Shown: in pieces, positions 11,723-22,758 of the stretch
How the letters are laid out: each line of letters begins with the position of its first letter
Numbering within the stretch: position 1 is the first letter of the stretch
Source of the DNA: Cyclina sinensis
Taxonomy: Eukaryota; Mollusca; Bivalvia; Venerida; Veneridae
Assembly: GCA_012932295.1 (NCBI GenBank)
Contig: JAAONU010000123.1
Location: forward strand, 6,510,001 to 6,574,000
Length of the DNA stretch: 64,000 nt
Direction: 5' to 3'
Notes under the pieces: generated by a model
What the model saw: only the letters and a program-made list of their open reading frames with translations
The model's database searches: none
What the model was told of the DNA's origin: nothing
Made by a program: the position numbers and the translations under genes

Positions 11723-14255
11723 ATTGGTGTGATATAAACAATATGTCTAAAAGTAATATTATGCATTTTAGAACATCATCTATGTCTAGATCAGAGTATG
11801 TATTTAAATGTAATGGCAATGTGTTAGACTATACAGACAAATATACTTATTTAGGTCTTGTATTGAATGAGTTTTTAGATTACAATGTAACAGCAAAGTT
11901 TGCGTCACAAGCAGCAGGTAGAGCCTTGGGCCTTTTAATTGCTAAATTCAAACATATGGGTGGCATGCCCTACCATGCTTTTACAAAGTTGTATGACTCG
12001 CTAGTTTGGCCGAAAGTAGCATATGGGGCTTCCATTTGGGGAAGAAAACAGTTTGCCTGTGTTGATGCCGTCCAAAACAGAGCTATGAGGTTCTTTCTGG
12101 GTACAGGTAGATACACCCCAACTCTGCTGTTGCTGGTGACATAGGCTGGGAACCAGTGTTTGCTAAGCAGGTGAAATGGGTAATTAATGTTTTATGTAGA
12201 TTCTCCAGTATGCCAGATTCACGTCTGAACAAAACGATCTTTAAACATTGTAAATATGTGTCTGGTACCAACTGTAAAAACTGGAATTATAGAGTACAAG
12301 ATATTTTGATAAGATACAACTGTGGTGATAATATTGCTATGGAACATGTACATTTATACAACAATTTGTTAGAAAAAGTTGTAGACAATGTTTTAGTGAA
12401 TATCTAGACAAATGGATTGAATCACTTCACCTTATATATAGTTCTAGCAATTGTGGTCTTAATAAACTAAGAACATATAGAAACTTCAAGTTTAGCTATG
12501 AGACAGAAGAATATGTCAAAACTATACTGCATAGCAAACATAGATCTGCATATGCTAAATTTCGTTGTGGAGTAGCCCCTATTAGGCTAGAGACTGGTAG
12601 ATATGAGCGTCTAGCAGTAAATGATACAATTTGTCCTTTATGCCATTTAGGGGTAGAAAATGAAAAACATGTGTTGTTATACTGCAATGTTTATGCCCCC
12701 ACAAAGTGGGGTGCATATAGCGTTGCACTTGTCCGTCCGTCCGTCTGTCCGTACGTCCCGAAATCTTGTGAACGCAACTCCTCTTAAACCGGATGGCAGA
12801 TTTTGCTTAAACTTCCAGGGATGAACAACCTTAATGTATAGATGGTAGTAAAGGAAGGAATTTTTGCTGCGACCAAATTTAACAGAATTATGGCCCTTTG
12901 TTGATTTTTTCACTATATACCAGATAGAAATTTGTGAACGCAACTCCTCTTAAACTGGATGGCAGATTTTGCTTAAATTCCAGGGATGAACAACCTTAAT
13001 GTGTAGATGGAAGTAAAGGAAGGAATTTTTGCTGCGACCAAATTTAACAGAATTATGGCCCTTTGTTGATTTTTTCACTATATACCATATTGAAATTTTG
13101 TGAACGCAACTCCTCTTAAACCGGATGGCAGATTTTGCTTAAACTTCCAGGGATGAACAGCTTTAATGTGTAGATGGTAGTAAAGGAAGGAATTTTTGCT
13201 GTGACCATATTTAACAGAATTATGGCCCTTTGTTGATTTTTTCACTATATACCATATAAATAATTGAACATATAAATTTCACATTTGTAATTTAATTTAA
13301 CATAAGTACATAAGGTTACCTGTAGATCATTTTAGGTAAATGTACAGAAAAAATCTTACATACAGGATATACATGCTCTTGTTTATGAGCACTTATGCAT
13401 AGTGGGGGCATCCGTGTCCTATGGACACAGTTCTAGTTATTCTGACATTAGGAACGACTTGTTTGTAAAAGCTATAGAAATAGATAGTGGGTTTGAAAAC
13501 TTAAGTGATGATGAACAGTTATATTTTATACTCTCCAATCCAAATATTGTTAAGTGTGCGGCAAAATCCTGTTATCAAATTCTTAACATTCGAAATAGAT
13601 ATATGTATCACAACACGTGAGACTCAGTAGATGATTTTAAACATTATAGAATAAGTATTGTATATTAAATATAAGATAATATTTGTTTTGACAATACTTA
13701 TATATATCTTCAGACTTGCGGTGTCTCCAGATATATAATAGTAAAATGTCGAAATAAATTAATTTTATACATAGGTAGGATTTTCTTAATAATAGTTAGG
13801 GGTTTTTATTACATGATAAGACATGTTTGCTAATCTAGTTCTCTTTTTTAATCTTATTAAAGTAAGGAAATTTGGTTTTAGAGGGCTGATCATTACTTAT
13901 GACAGAATTTTAAGTGCTTTACATGTCAGTTTGTATTTAGATAAATTTTATGTTTGGATTAGCAACTGTGTCCTATTCTTTTTTTACTGCCTAACTATAT
14001 GGAAAATATTGATGTCTGGTTTATGTGCAGTCATGGTGTGGGTGGAGAAACAAAGTGTCATCTTAAGGTTAACACTTCGGTGTTCCACAAATGCTGCTTA
14101 CTGCTTAGTGTATATACATGTATAGTGTTCATTAATTGTATATATATGTATACATATAGTCTCAGATAATTCTTTTTAGAATGACCATATTGTAATTATA
14201 TATGTCTTTCTATAATTGTTATATATGGATGAGACTCAAATAAAATAAAATATAT
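11723..14255 (+). mobile_element. 5'-truncated LINE (non-LTR retrotransposon), ORF2 C-terminal part
   Basis: The frame beginning 'WCDINNMSKSNIMHFR' at about 11,724 is the post-palm/thumb region typical of LINE reverse transcriptases. It has the usual 'YTDKYTYLGLVL' and 'YGASIWG' motifs and 'QNRAMRFFLG' near 12,075-12,105. A frameshift near 12,120 and another near 12,390 interrupt it. It then reaches a Cys/His knuckle 'CPLCHLGVENEKHVLLYC' (about 12,630-12,686), usual at the C-terminus of such ORFs. The frame is split by an insertion (12,691-13,436) and resumes at 13,437, ending in a stop at 13,618-13,620. The 3' end is probably near 'GACTCAAATAAAATAAAA' (about 14,230-14,250). Upstream of 11,723 the frame is closed, consistent with 5' truncation. 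Dead copy. Confidence 0.75.
12691..13436 (+). mobile_element. Helentron-associated (pearl/HINE-like) non-autonomous element inserted in the LINE
   Basis: A 746-bp insertion that starts TTATGCCCCCAC and ends with GTGGGGGC, a perfect hairpin (GTGTCC-TAT-GGACAC, 13,414-13,428) and CTAG at 13,433-13,436. It holds a GTCCGTCCGTC tract and three ~165-bp tandem units (starting near 12,763, 12,927 and 13,092). Removing 12,691-13,436 rejoins the LINE frame exactly at a T|T dinucleotide. Insertion at TT, a hairpin near the 3' end, short asymmetric inverted ends and an internal minisatellite are the known features of Helentron-associated elements. Confidence 0.7.
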
Positions 14256-16925
14256 ATTAATGATGGATGCATATATTTTTACAGATGAGTGGTTGATTTG
14301 TAAAAAATGTGAATTATGCTTCAACAGTTTGTGTTACTGTAGATGATAGCTTCCTGTTTAGTTAAAACTGAAAAATGCTGAATTCAAAAACATATTTTTA
14401 ATTGAATTGGACCTGTGAAGAGTTACTTTAATGGTTTCAATGACTTCCACATAATCCTTATAATACACGCACTTGTAGAGATTTTTGTTTAACAAGATTT
14501 AAATACTACAAATAAAATAGTTTGTGTAAAAGTTACATTGAGTCATTTTAAAATGTAGGTCTGCAGATTAAACTGTCATTATGTATTTCATAACCCTGTC
14601 CCCCCAAAAAAATAAATAAATAAACATCAAAGTTTCCAGATTAATCCGTTAGTAGTTAAAGTCAATGACATATCAAACATGTATCTTACCATTCTGTCTT
14701 TACATTTTAGATTAATTGGTATCAGGTATTCAGAGAGATAAGTGAAGAAACATCAAGAGTATGTGGAATTAACCAATCAAATTGGAATGTTATGACCATA
14801 GAGATAAACCTTTTGATTATCTTGGTTAACCACCTTTTAACTGCTGTGGTGAGTACTTTTTCTTAGAAATATTATCTTTACAAGAGCTATTTTTTTCTCA
14901 TTTTCATCAAGCTTCTGCAGTTTTGTTTTACTTTGTTGGTATATTTATTTCAGTAGTAAATTTTGTAAGGGACTGTTAGTTGTACCCTTCTTGAGTCTTT
15001 TCTTAGAAAATTTCATGGGATGTATGCATGTATATTACTTTCTAATTGATTTGAATACATTCAGCTGGGGTCAAAACCAGGGACTCAGTGGAGACCATCT
15101 TTTGAATTTCTTATTTTTTTATGTGAATGATCCAAACTATCAAAATAGTAATTGTTCCTTATTTGAGTTTAACACAAAGTTTCGTGAGGAAAAATTGAGC
15201 AAAGCAATACAGAAAATAAGCTTTGAATTTAGGACTCTTGACTTGTGGACATATTGAATTTTTTTCACAGTCATCTTGTCCCTAAAGGTTATTTTTATGT
15301 GCATAAATATGTAGTAGATATTGCTTCTGCAAATTTTCTTGTTTTGTTTTTAATCAAACCCTTGATAAATAGTTACATTATTTATAAAAAAAAGTGTTGC
15401 AGTGCCATAAAACAGAAGAACTTGGTACAGGCACAGTTTTGACAATCCTATATAGACACATATAATTCAGTTTGTCTTTTGTTTACAGGAAGTGGTTCTT
15501 CAAGTGCCCAGATGACTGCTGTTAGTGCTCAATTTGATCAACAATTTGCATTTCATGCATTTCCTGTCTTTCCAGACAGGAATTCTGGCATACTTTGAAC
15601 TGGAAATCTAAGGGATAAATGAAAATTAAACTTAAAAGTGTGAAACCTTTCAAAAGTAAAAGCTTATCTATACAGGTGACAATATAAGAACTTTTGACTG
15701 TCATTATTATAATAAGTACTTTCCTTGTACATTTACAATGGGAAAGAATAAAATGAAGATGTAAAAAGGCTTAGACAAATTGATCTGAAAACTTTTTACT
15801 GGAGCTGCTGTAGTGAAGTCACTTATTGATGAACATTAAGGTCTGATAAGGATAAATAGAATACTTTTATTAGAATTTAACTTGTACACAATAAATGTGT
15901 AATCATGTCAAGTGCACAGAGATGACACAAGATAAAAATTCTAAGCAAGAGAAACTAAAGAATAAGCAGTCTTACAGAAACTAAAGACTATAAACTATAG
16001 ACTTCAACTTTATATAGCTCCAAGATTTGAAATGGTTTTGGCAGCCTTCATGACAATTTGTTGTCAAAAACTGTTTAAGACTGCTTAGGCTATTTCTCTC
16101 CTCTGTTTGTGAAAGATTATTTGTTGAAATATGTATGAATTGATGATTGTGTTAGGCTGGTCTGTTCATAAGGTGTTAGACATGACAAACGCAACAATCT
16201 TTATTTTGTAATAAACGATGTTTAAGTACTTCCAAAAGACCTATTATCAATATGAAAGTTGTAAAATTTAATATGCTTGTGAATTCTGGGTAATTGTACA
16301 TCTGATTCTTTTATTTTCTTTCAACAAGACATGTTTAAGCAATGCAGATATATTTGAAAAAAAAAATCTTATATTTATTTTTCCAGTGCAAAACATAGTG
16401 GGTGGGGTAAATTGCTCCCCGTTTTCAACATATCTGGCTAACTGAGTTATATGATATTCATCTAAAGTGGTTTATATACATAAATTTGTTGTTTATGTAT
16501 CAATTGTACCTATTTTACATAACCAGATGCATCAAATATAATAAATAATCCAAAGTTATACATATGATTTTTTTGTCTGCTACAGCCTGATGGGTCATAG
16601 ACATTTTTATTTGATAGCTCTTAAAGATGAACGGTGACATAATCTTTTTATTACATTTTTAGAATGACCATACTAATATCTACAAAATATCAGTTTATTA
16701 TGAATTTGTTTATATTATGCCACTACTATTTTTTCTGGTGAAATTTGCTGAAAAAAAGTTATTTTTTCTTAATTGGCCTACAATGTATTTTCTTTCTTTG
16801 GCATTTATAAAATAATACAACTGTCAGTGCTGCAGTTAAAAAAATGATTCAAAGGTAAATATGTTTAGATTTTTTCTATATTGCAGTAGAAGCGATTGTT
16901 TAGGATCAAATGTTATTTTCAATCA
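14256..16925. other. Intergenic stretch without recognised genes
   Basis: AT-rich. An 88-codon open frame at 14,991-15,257 has no recognisable motif. I see no clear repeat structure. Confidence 0.4.
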
Positions 16926-16928
16926 TTT

Positions 16929-17210
16929 GCGTTCATTTATTGTCGGTACTGTTTACCCATATGACCAATACCCCCTGCAGATATTAGTTATTTTATGTGT
17001 GGGGGATAGTGCAAGATACAGAAAGTATCCCATACCAGAGGAACCCCTGGTTCTTTAGTAGGCTCAGTGTAAAGCACTGATACATGGGACCCCGGTTTAA
17101 CACCACATCTGAAAGACAATAAGTAATATCAGTGGAGGAGCAGGGGATTGAACTCGCGACCCCTTGGTTACCAGTCCAGTGCATTTCCACTGGACCACTG
17201 ATCTGCTCCC
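16929..17210 (-). mobile_element. tRNA-derived SINE, family 1, near full length
   Basis: On the minus strand the head (about 17,208 to 17,135) folds as a tRNA-like sequence. It has the A-box-like 'GTGGTCCAGTGG' and the B-box 'GGTCGCGAGTTCAATCC'. The body shared with the other copies follows: 'GGTTCTT', 'CTTTCTGTATCTTGCACTA' and 'CGACAATAAATG' near the tail. Related copies lie at 27.1-29.1, 52.7 and 61.8 kb. Confidence 0.8.
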
Positions 17211-17214
17211 TCAG

Positions 17215-18265
17215 GTTTTTTTTTTATTGTACTTCTGAATTAAAACTGCAATATTTCAGGACAAGGCATAAGAAGATCAATGAACAACTTTAATTGCTGA
17301 CCATTAAATGCATACATTATAATAGACTTTCATCCGATACAGTTAATGTGTCATTAATTAGAGATGAAAGGAAGTGTGAAAGGGATTACATTTACTGTAT
17401 TTAGTAAAACAGTTATTTATACTGATATTTTAAATAACATTGACATAAAAGGAAAACTAAATTTGTTTATTTCAAAGGAATTGATATTCAACCGTTACAG
17501 GTTATTATATTTTGACAATGTTTCTTTTCAATCATTGCAGGTTAAACTAAAAAAAAAAAAAAGGAAATTTTAGTTAAACTATGCAATGCATACATTTGAA
17601 GTCTTTAGCATATTCATTATTGCACACGAATACAATAAAATAAATACCTAGCATTCTACAATTGTTAAAATTGGATATAGGACAAGTAAAGTTAGATTTA
17701 CCTATAATTGAAAAGAGTAAGAATAAAATGTGTGGGTGCGGGGGAGGGGGGTGGGGGTTGGGTGGGAGGGGCGGAGGGTGGTGTGAAGTGAAATGTCTTT
17801 GTCAATTATCAGAATATGAGTTGTGCAGTGTCTCGGGTGAAGTGTCTGGAGAAAATTGTTAGGGTTGAAGTCTCTGGGGGTGAACTGTCTGTTAGCCTTG
17901 TCGACTCTATATAATTTGTGTGGGTTTTTGTTTGCTCTGTAAAAATCAAGGTAAAATAATAGAGTGGGATTTTGTCCGTGTGGGGTTCAGTCCAACAATC
18001 GACTGTGTTAAGTATGGTGTGATGTAATGTAAACAAACTAGACCAAATTTGTAGTAATTGAACTTGTCTATTGTCAACCAATGTCGATTTTTTAACATTA
18101 GTTTTGTTTTTCATACTCTTCTAACGAAGATCAAATTATATGATATTTACAATAATAAAATAACATCACATAAACCAGAGACCTTATATTCTCTGCATAA
18201 ACTCACCTAACATCATCATTTCTCTTTGACTTTCCTGACTGAAAACTATGGTGGCTGAATTACGC
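17215..18265. other. Non-coding stretch with a G-rich tract
   Basis: Contains a poly-A run near 17,550 and a G-rich tract at about 17,733-17,785 (repeated GGGGG/GGTGGG). No gene recognised. Confidence 0.4.
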
Positions 18266-18268
18266 CAT

Positions 18269-18822
18269 GTCGTATTTTCGCTTTTTCGCCACGAAAATGC
18301 GAAAAGACAAAGATACGACAAAGTTAAACTTGGCCTCGAATATGCGAAAATGCGAAAGGACGACAAAAGAAGGGCAAAAATACGACACAAGTCGTCCTTG
18401 CATGTTTTTGCATTGTTACATTTTCGCATTTTCACGTTCCGGTTGTTTAAGCGCATGCGCTCATCCGATGAGTGAGTTACACTTATGCTTAAACAACAAT
18501 GTATGGATATGGTGATCGTGGTATCCTTTTTAAGTAATACTTTTGTGAATGTTTTCCTACTGGTTTGTTTTTTATAAACAACGCGACTCCCCAGTACATT
18601 TAAAAGGTAAAGTTTCAACACATTCAACGTATGTGTAATAAATCTGCGCTTGCGTAACCGGAACGCGAAGAAGTGAAAAAGCGAAAACACAACAATGCGA
18701 AAAAGCAAACAATGCGACCATACATCAATGCGAAAAAGCAATTTTGCGAAAAAGCGAAAATACAAAAAAAGTAAACATGCAAAAATGTAAAGACACGACA
18801 AATAAGAGGCGAAAACACGACA
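18269..18822. mobile_element. Inverted-repeat element rich in GCGAAAA / TTTTCGC motifs
   Basis: Left end TGTCGTATTTTCGC (18,269-18,282), right end GCGAAAACACGACA (18,809-18,822): a 14-bp terminal inverted repeat with one mismatch. Both halves are crowded with TGCGAAAA / TTTTCGC and ACGACA motifs, so long open frames on both strands here (up to 222 codons, minus) are products of the repeat, not genes. The centre holds a palindromic GCGCATGCGC at about 18,451. Confidence 0.6.
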
Positions 18823-18829
18823 CATTTTA

Positions 18830-19825
18830 TGTGTTAAAAGACAATGATCCAACAGTATATTTGGGCAGTCGACCGTAAAATTAATAACATATCAAACAAA
18901 CTACTTTTGCATAACAAATAATCTAATACACTACACCCTTTATTGCCCACAAAAGTATATTTCTATATTTTTGAATCGTTTCCCTTCCGGTCATTAACAA
19001 ATCCATATCCCGTTTGTTTAAAGAAATCTAACAGTAATCTCCCATTGTTGTTTACATGACCTTGGTCATTTGAGAATCGTTGTAAAACATGATCTACACA
19101 ATACTTATAAAGACAGAAAAGACTGCCTACATGCAAGATAAAAAAATCAAAATGAAGTTGTTTTTTTCTCATGATTGTAGCTGACAATTAGACACTTTTT
19201 GTGACACTGTGAGTGCATAAAAATGGCATATGTGAAAAAAGATTCTTTGCAGAAACTTCTAATTTTTAAGATAATGTGCGCACGACATTGTTTAGTGAAT
19301 ATATTTATGAACATGTTTTCATTTCTTGCGGTATTTACTCACAATTTTGAATTTTTTTTTCAAAAATTCAACTTTGGTTGCTATGATTCCCAACACCTGA
19401 TTACTTTCTGAGACTGATTTGATTGACTCTTAAAACTAGTATGTGTCAGGTACCTTTTCTCAACTCGTATTCTAATACAGAAGTATTTTCCTAAAACTGA
19501 AATAAGTTTATTTGTTCTAGCAAAATTTTTATTTACATGCATACAAAAGTAAGTTGATCTTATCTTATTGAAAATCAAGATCTATTTAGAAAAATAAGAT
19601 ATACTTAAAAAGGCAAAAATCTTTTATACTAAAAGAAAATTGGTCACAACTGTGAGTTTATCTGTGTAATCAATAATTAGGGGGAAATAGTTATTATTGG
19701 TTATTCTCTGCATTGTCATTATATGATGTTGATATAAAACTTTGGAAATTTTCAGATTAATGTCTTTTGGTAATGACAAATGTCTGTGTTCTGTCCGTCT
19801 GTGTGTCTGTTTGTCTGTCCGTCTA
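18830..19825. other. Non-coding spacer before duplication copy B
   Basis: AT-rich. A short 'GTCCGTCTGTGTGTCTG' tract at about 19,793-19,825 lies right at the left edge of the duplicated block. Confidence 0.4.
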
Positions 19826-20734
19826 TGAGGCAGTTCATGAGAAGTAAAAAAATACGATATAGTGATTACAATAAGTTGCTGGTAGCCGACTTACATTTAA
19901 CAACTATTTAACACGAAAATCGGAGGAAATGGTAGTGAAGGTTGTTGTCATCTGCACTTAAGTCATGTCTAATACAGAAGATCAGAACAGTAAACAGTTG
20001 GGCTTGTTCGTCTGACGAAAGCCACTGATACATTGAGTCAAGCCAAATAACATGTGACTAGGGCGCACGTTTCGTTAAAAGAACTTTAGTCTTTTGGTTA
20101 ATCGAAACTAATAACACAAACGCACATGTCTGTTAGCAGCATGAAACAACCAAATCTCTCAAAGCAGATTACTCCATAAATATATTGTATACATGTAGTC
20201 GTATTTGCATCTATCAAGTTAGATCGGACATAAAACTATTCGTAGTAAATATTTTAAAAAATATTGTCAGAAATATAAATCGCCGTACGCTCCTTTATTA
20301 ACAAGTTACATATTAATTATGAATATTAGATAAGTTAAAACAAAAGCTGTCACAGGGCTAATAATCAACAAATGATGTCCACATTATCCTGTAATTATCC
20401 GCCACTCATCAGCTCTAAATAGTTCACGTGCAGCAGTGACATCCCAGCATGCAACCGCTCAAAGATCAGATTAATCGGTAATAACCGTATCTTTCCGATA
20501 AACACATAGGTGCGAGATGTTACGTTAATAAATAAACATTCGGTGGTCTCTAATGTGAAATTAATAGTTTCTTTGTTATGTTGTGTTTTAATTCGTGGCA
20601 AAAGCCGAAAACGTGTGAATTTTTCAAACTGATTCAATGCAGACTGGTAGCAATTTCAAAAACTAACGATGACCAGGAAACAAAAGTAATTAGTCAAATT
20701 ATAGTACTAGTAGAAGCAGTAGTAATAACAATAA

Positions 20735-20870
20735 AGAGGATCATCATCATCATCACCACCACCATCATTATCATCATCATCACCACCACCACCAACATCA
20801 TTATCATCATCACCACCACCACCATCATTATCATCATCATCAGCATCATCATCAGCATCATAAATGTCAT
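20735..20870 (+). repeat. ATC/ACC/ATT trinucleotide microsatellite, copy B (expanded)
   Basis: About 135 bp of ATC, ACC and ATT triplets with an internal higher-order repeat (a CACCACCACCA(A/T)CATTATCATCAT block repeats three times). Copy A has only about 75 bp. Confidence 0.85.
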
Positions 20871-21524
20871 GAATCATGCGGTTAATTAGTTTTTGTTGCC
20901 CATTTTCCATTAATTTCATCTTTGCGGAAGACCAGAATAACATTAAAGTATTGTCAGTGTAGCGTTTTGATGTTTATTTGACAAGAAGAGGTATTAATGT
21001 TCTTGAAAATATAAAAAGCAAAATTTATATAAAATTAAATTAATTAAATTTTGTGTATCTGAAGTTCACATAATGATAAAAGAACAACAATTATGAACTA
21101 AACATTTGCTCTTACTTATAACGAAGCCTTAGGTTGCATGTAATAAGCTGCTAATATTTTCCCGGTCCAGATGCAAGAATCCTCTTTTCAACGTTAATCT
21201 TTGTTCCTTCTGTAATCAATCGAAACAATAATACTTTCCCAAATTTGAAAACATAAGATTTAGAATAATTCAACATTCTTTCATTTGTTGAAATAGATAA
21301 ATTTTTTCATACTGGCTCATTCAAACGAGTTCTATAAACAATTTTTGAGTAATATTTAGATTTTTCGAGTATTTAGAGTACGAATTTCAAGACTATCGTT
21401 ATACAAATTCAGCGGAAAACCACTGCTTGTAAGAGCTTATTTAGGTTGAAAAAAGAAAACTTGTATTTTATTTTCATTTTTGATATTTTATATCGAAAGC
21501 GTTTTTACTTTAAGCATGGTCACT

Positions 21525-21549
21525 GAGAGAGAGAGAGACAGAGAGAGAC
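21525..21549 (+). repeat. (GA)n microsatellite, copy B
   Basis: A short GA tract interrupted by a C; the equivalent of 1,892-1,926. Confidence 0.75.
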
Positions 21550-21949
21550 CATAAAAGATGGAAAATGTTAGTCCTTCATGGTCACCTGATTTCTTTGTGA
21601 TAGTAAAGCGTAACTTTGTTATAATCAAATCGAGCAGTATTTCTTTTTTAAATCATAATGTTGGTCGCAATTGTTTTTATTTTTAAAGATATTACTAACA
21701 CATTTCATTAATCTTATATCTCTTTTGAAAGATTAGTTTATGATATAGTTAAATTTGTAATTTAAAAATAGTTAAGACCCAAAGAAAAAAACAAACAAAA
21801 CAAAAAAATCCTAGACAAACGGCATTTGAAATCAACACAACAACAACAACAAAACATAACAACACACACACACCCTGCATGATTTTACCTTGTTTTCTAT
21901 TTTAATCAGTTGACTTAATATAAGGTCCAATGATCAATTTTCCGAAATC

Positions 21950-22036
21950 TAGTCGACCTAGTTTGTTAAGGTTTTAGTTTTACTTCCGCGTTCCTGAACT
22001 GAGGGGAATTGCAGGAGAAAAGAATACTTTTTTGAG
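21950..22036 (+). promoter_or_regulatory. Probable promoter / 5' non-coding exon of TRIM-like gene B
   Basis: Same structure as copy A: ACTTCCGC at 21,982-21,989 and donor TTTGAG|GTAAGA with GT at 22,037. The acceptor at 22,755-22,756 lies immediately before the coding exon. The left edge is uncertain. Confidence 0.45.
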
Positions 22037-22183
22037 GTAAGAAAATTTGTATAAAAAACTTCTTTTTTTAAATACATGTGTCTCTTAAAGAATCTCGTCA
22101 GCTTTGTAATGTATGGATGAAATATTTCTTGAGTTTACGATATTGCACGGTTAGAGGGAGTTAACTATTTGGATGAATGCCAA

Positions 22184-22420
22184 ATGGCTGGCGAAAATGT
22201 TTCCTACGGTGAATTTCCAATATTTCTTTTAACTTCAGTAGCTTATATCACGGATTTAACGAAATTAAAAGGATATAAGGTCATCAAAGCATTTAAAACG
22301 TATTTTAACACGACACTTACGAAACGCCCCCAGTTATCTGAAGCGGGTATAATTGCATATTCTCGTTTAATGTTAATGTATGTCAGAGTCATAGAAACAG
22401 TAAATAAACGTTTTTATTAA
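22184..22420 (+). other. Small ATG-initiated open frame in the 5' intron of TRIM-like gene B
   Basis: A 78-codon frame starting MAGENVSYGEF and ending VNKRFY. It is parallel to 2,628-2,879 in copy A, where the ATG is out of frame. No known domain. See the corresponding finding. Confidence 0.25.
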
Positions 22421-22758
22421 TTAGAGTAGTGAAGTGAACTAGTGCAAAGCTAGAGGTTGGGAAGGGAGGGAGTCGGGGATGCAGGTGCTGGTGACGAGAA
22501 GACACATTATTAAATACAAAGTTCTGTTGAACATTTCATTCCAAAATCGAAAGACCTTTTATATTTATTTTATGAGAATGTCTGCTTAAAGATAGTTCAA
22601 GTAATTGTACATAATTATTATGTGGTATAAATTTCATGTGGTCGTTTTCGTTAAAGTTATTAGACTTAAAAAAACATACATGTAAAACTAAGAATAACTG
22701 TTTTATATAAAATCATGTTGCTTATGTTTAGTATGCTTTTTAATTTTTATCATCAGCC

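Noticed and set aside
18184..18852. 222-codon open frame on the minus strand
   Set aside because: Falls on the GCGAAAA/TTTTCGC repeat element. The peptide is a reiteration of the motif, and frames are open on the other strand as well.
20707..20943. Asp/Asn-rich open frames near 1.1-1.3 and 20.6-20.9 kb
   Set aside because: Created by ATC/ACC/ATT triplet repeats.
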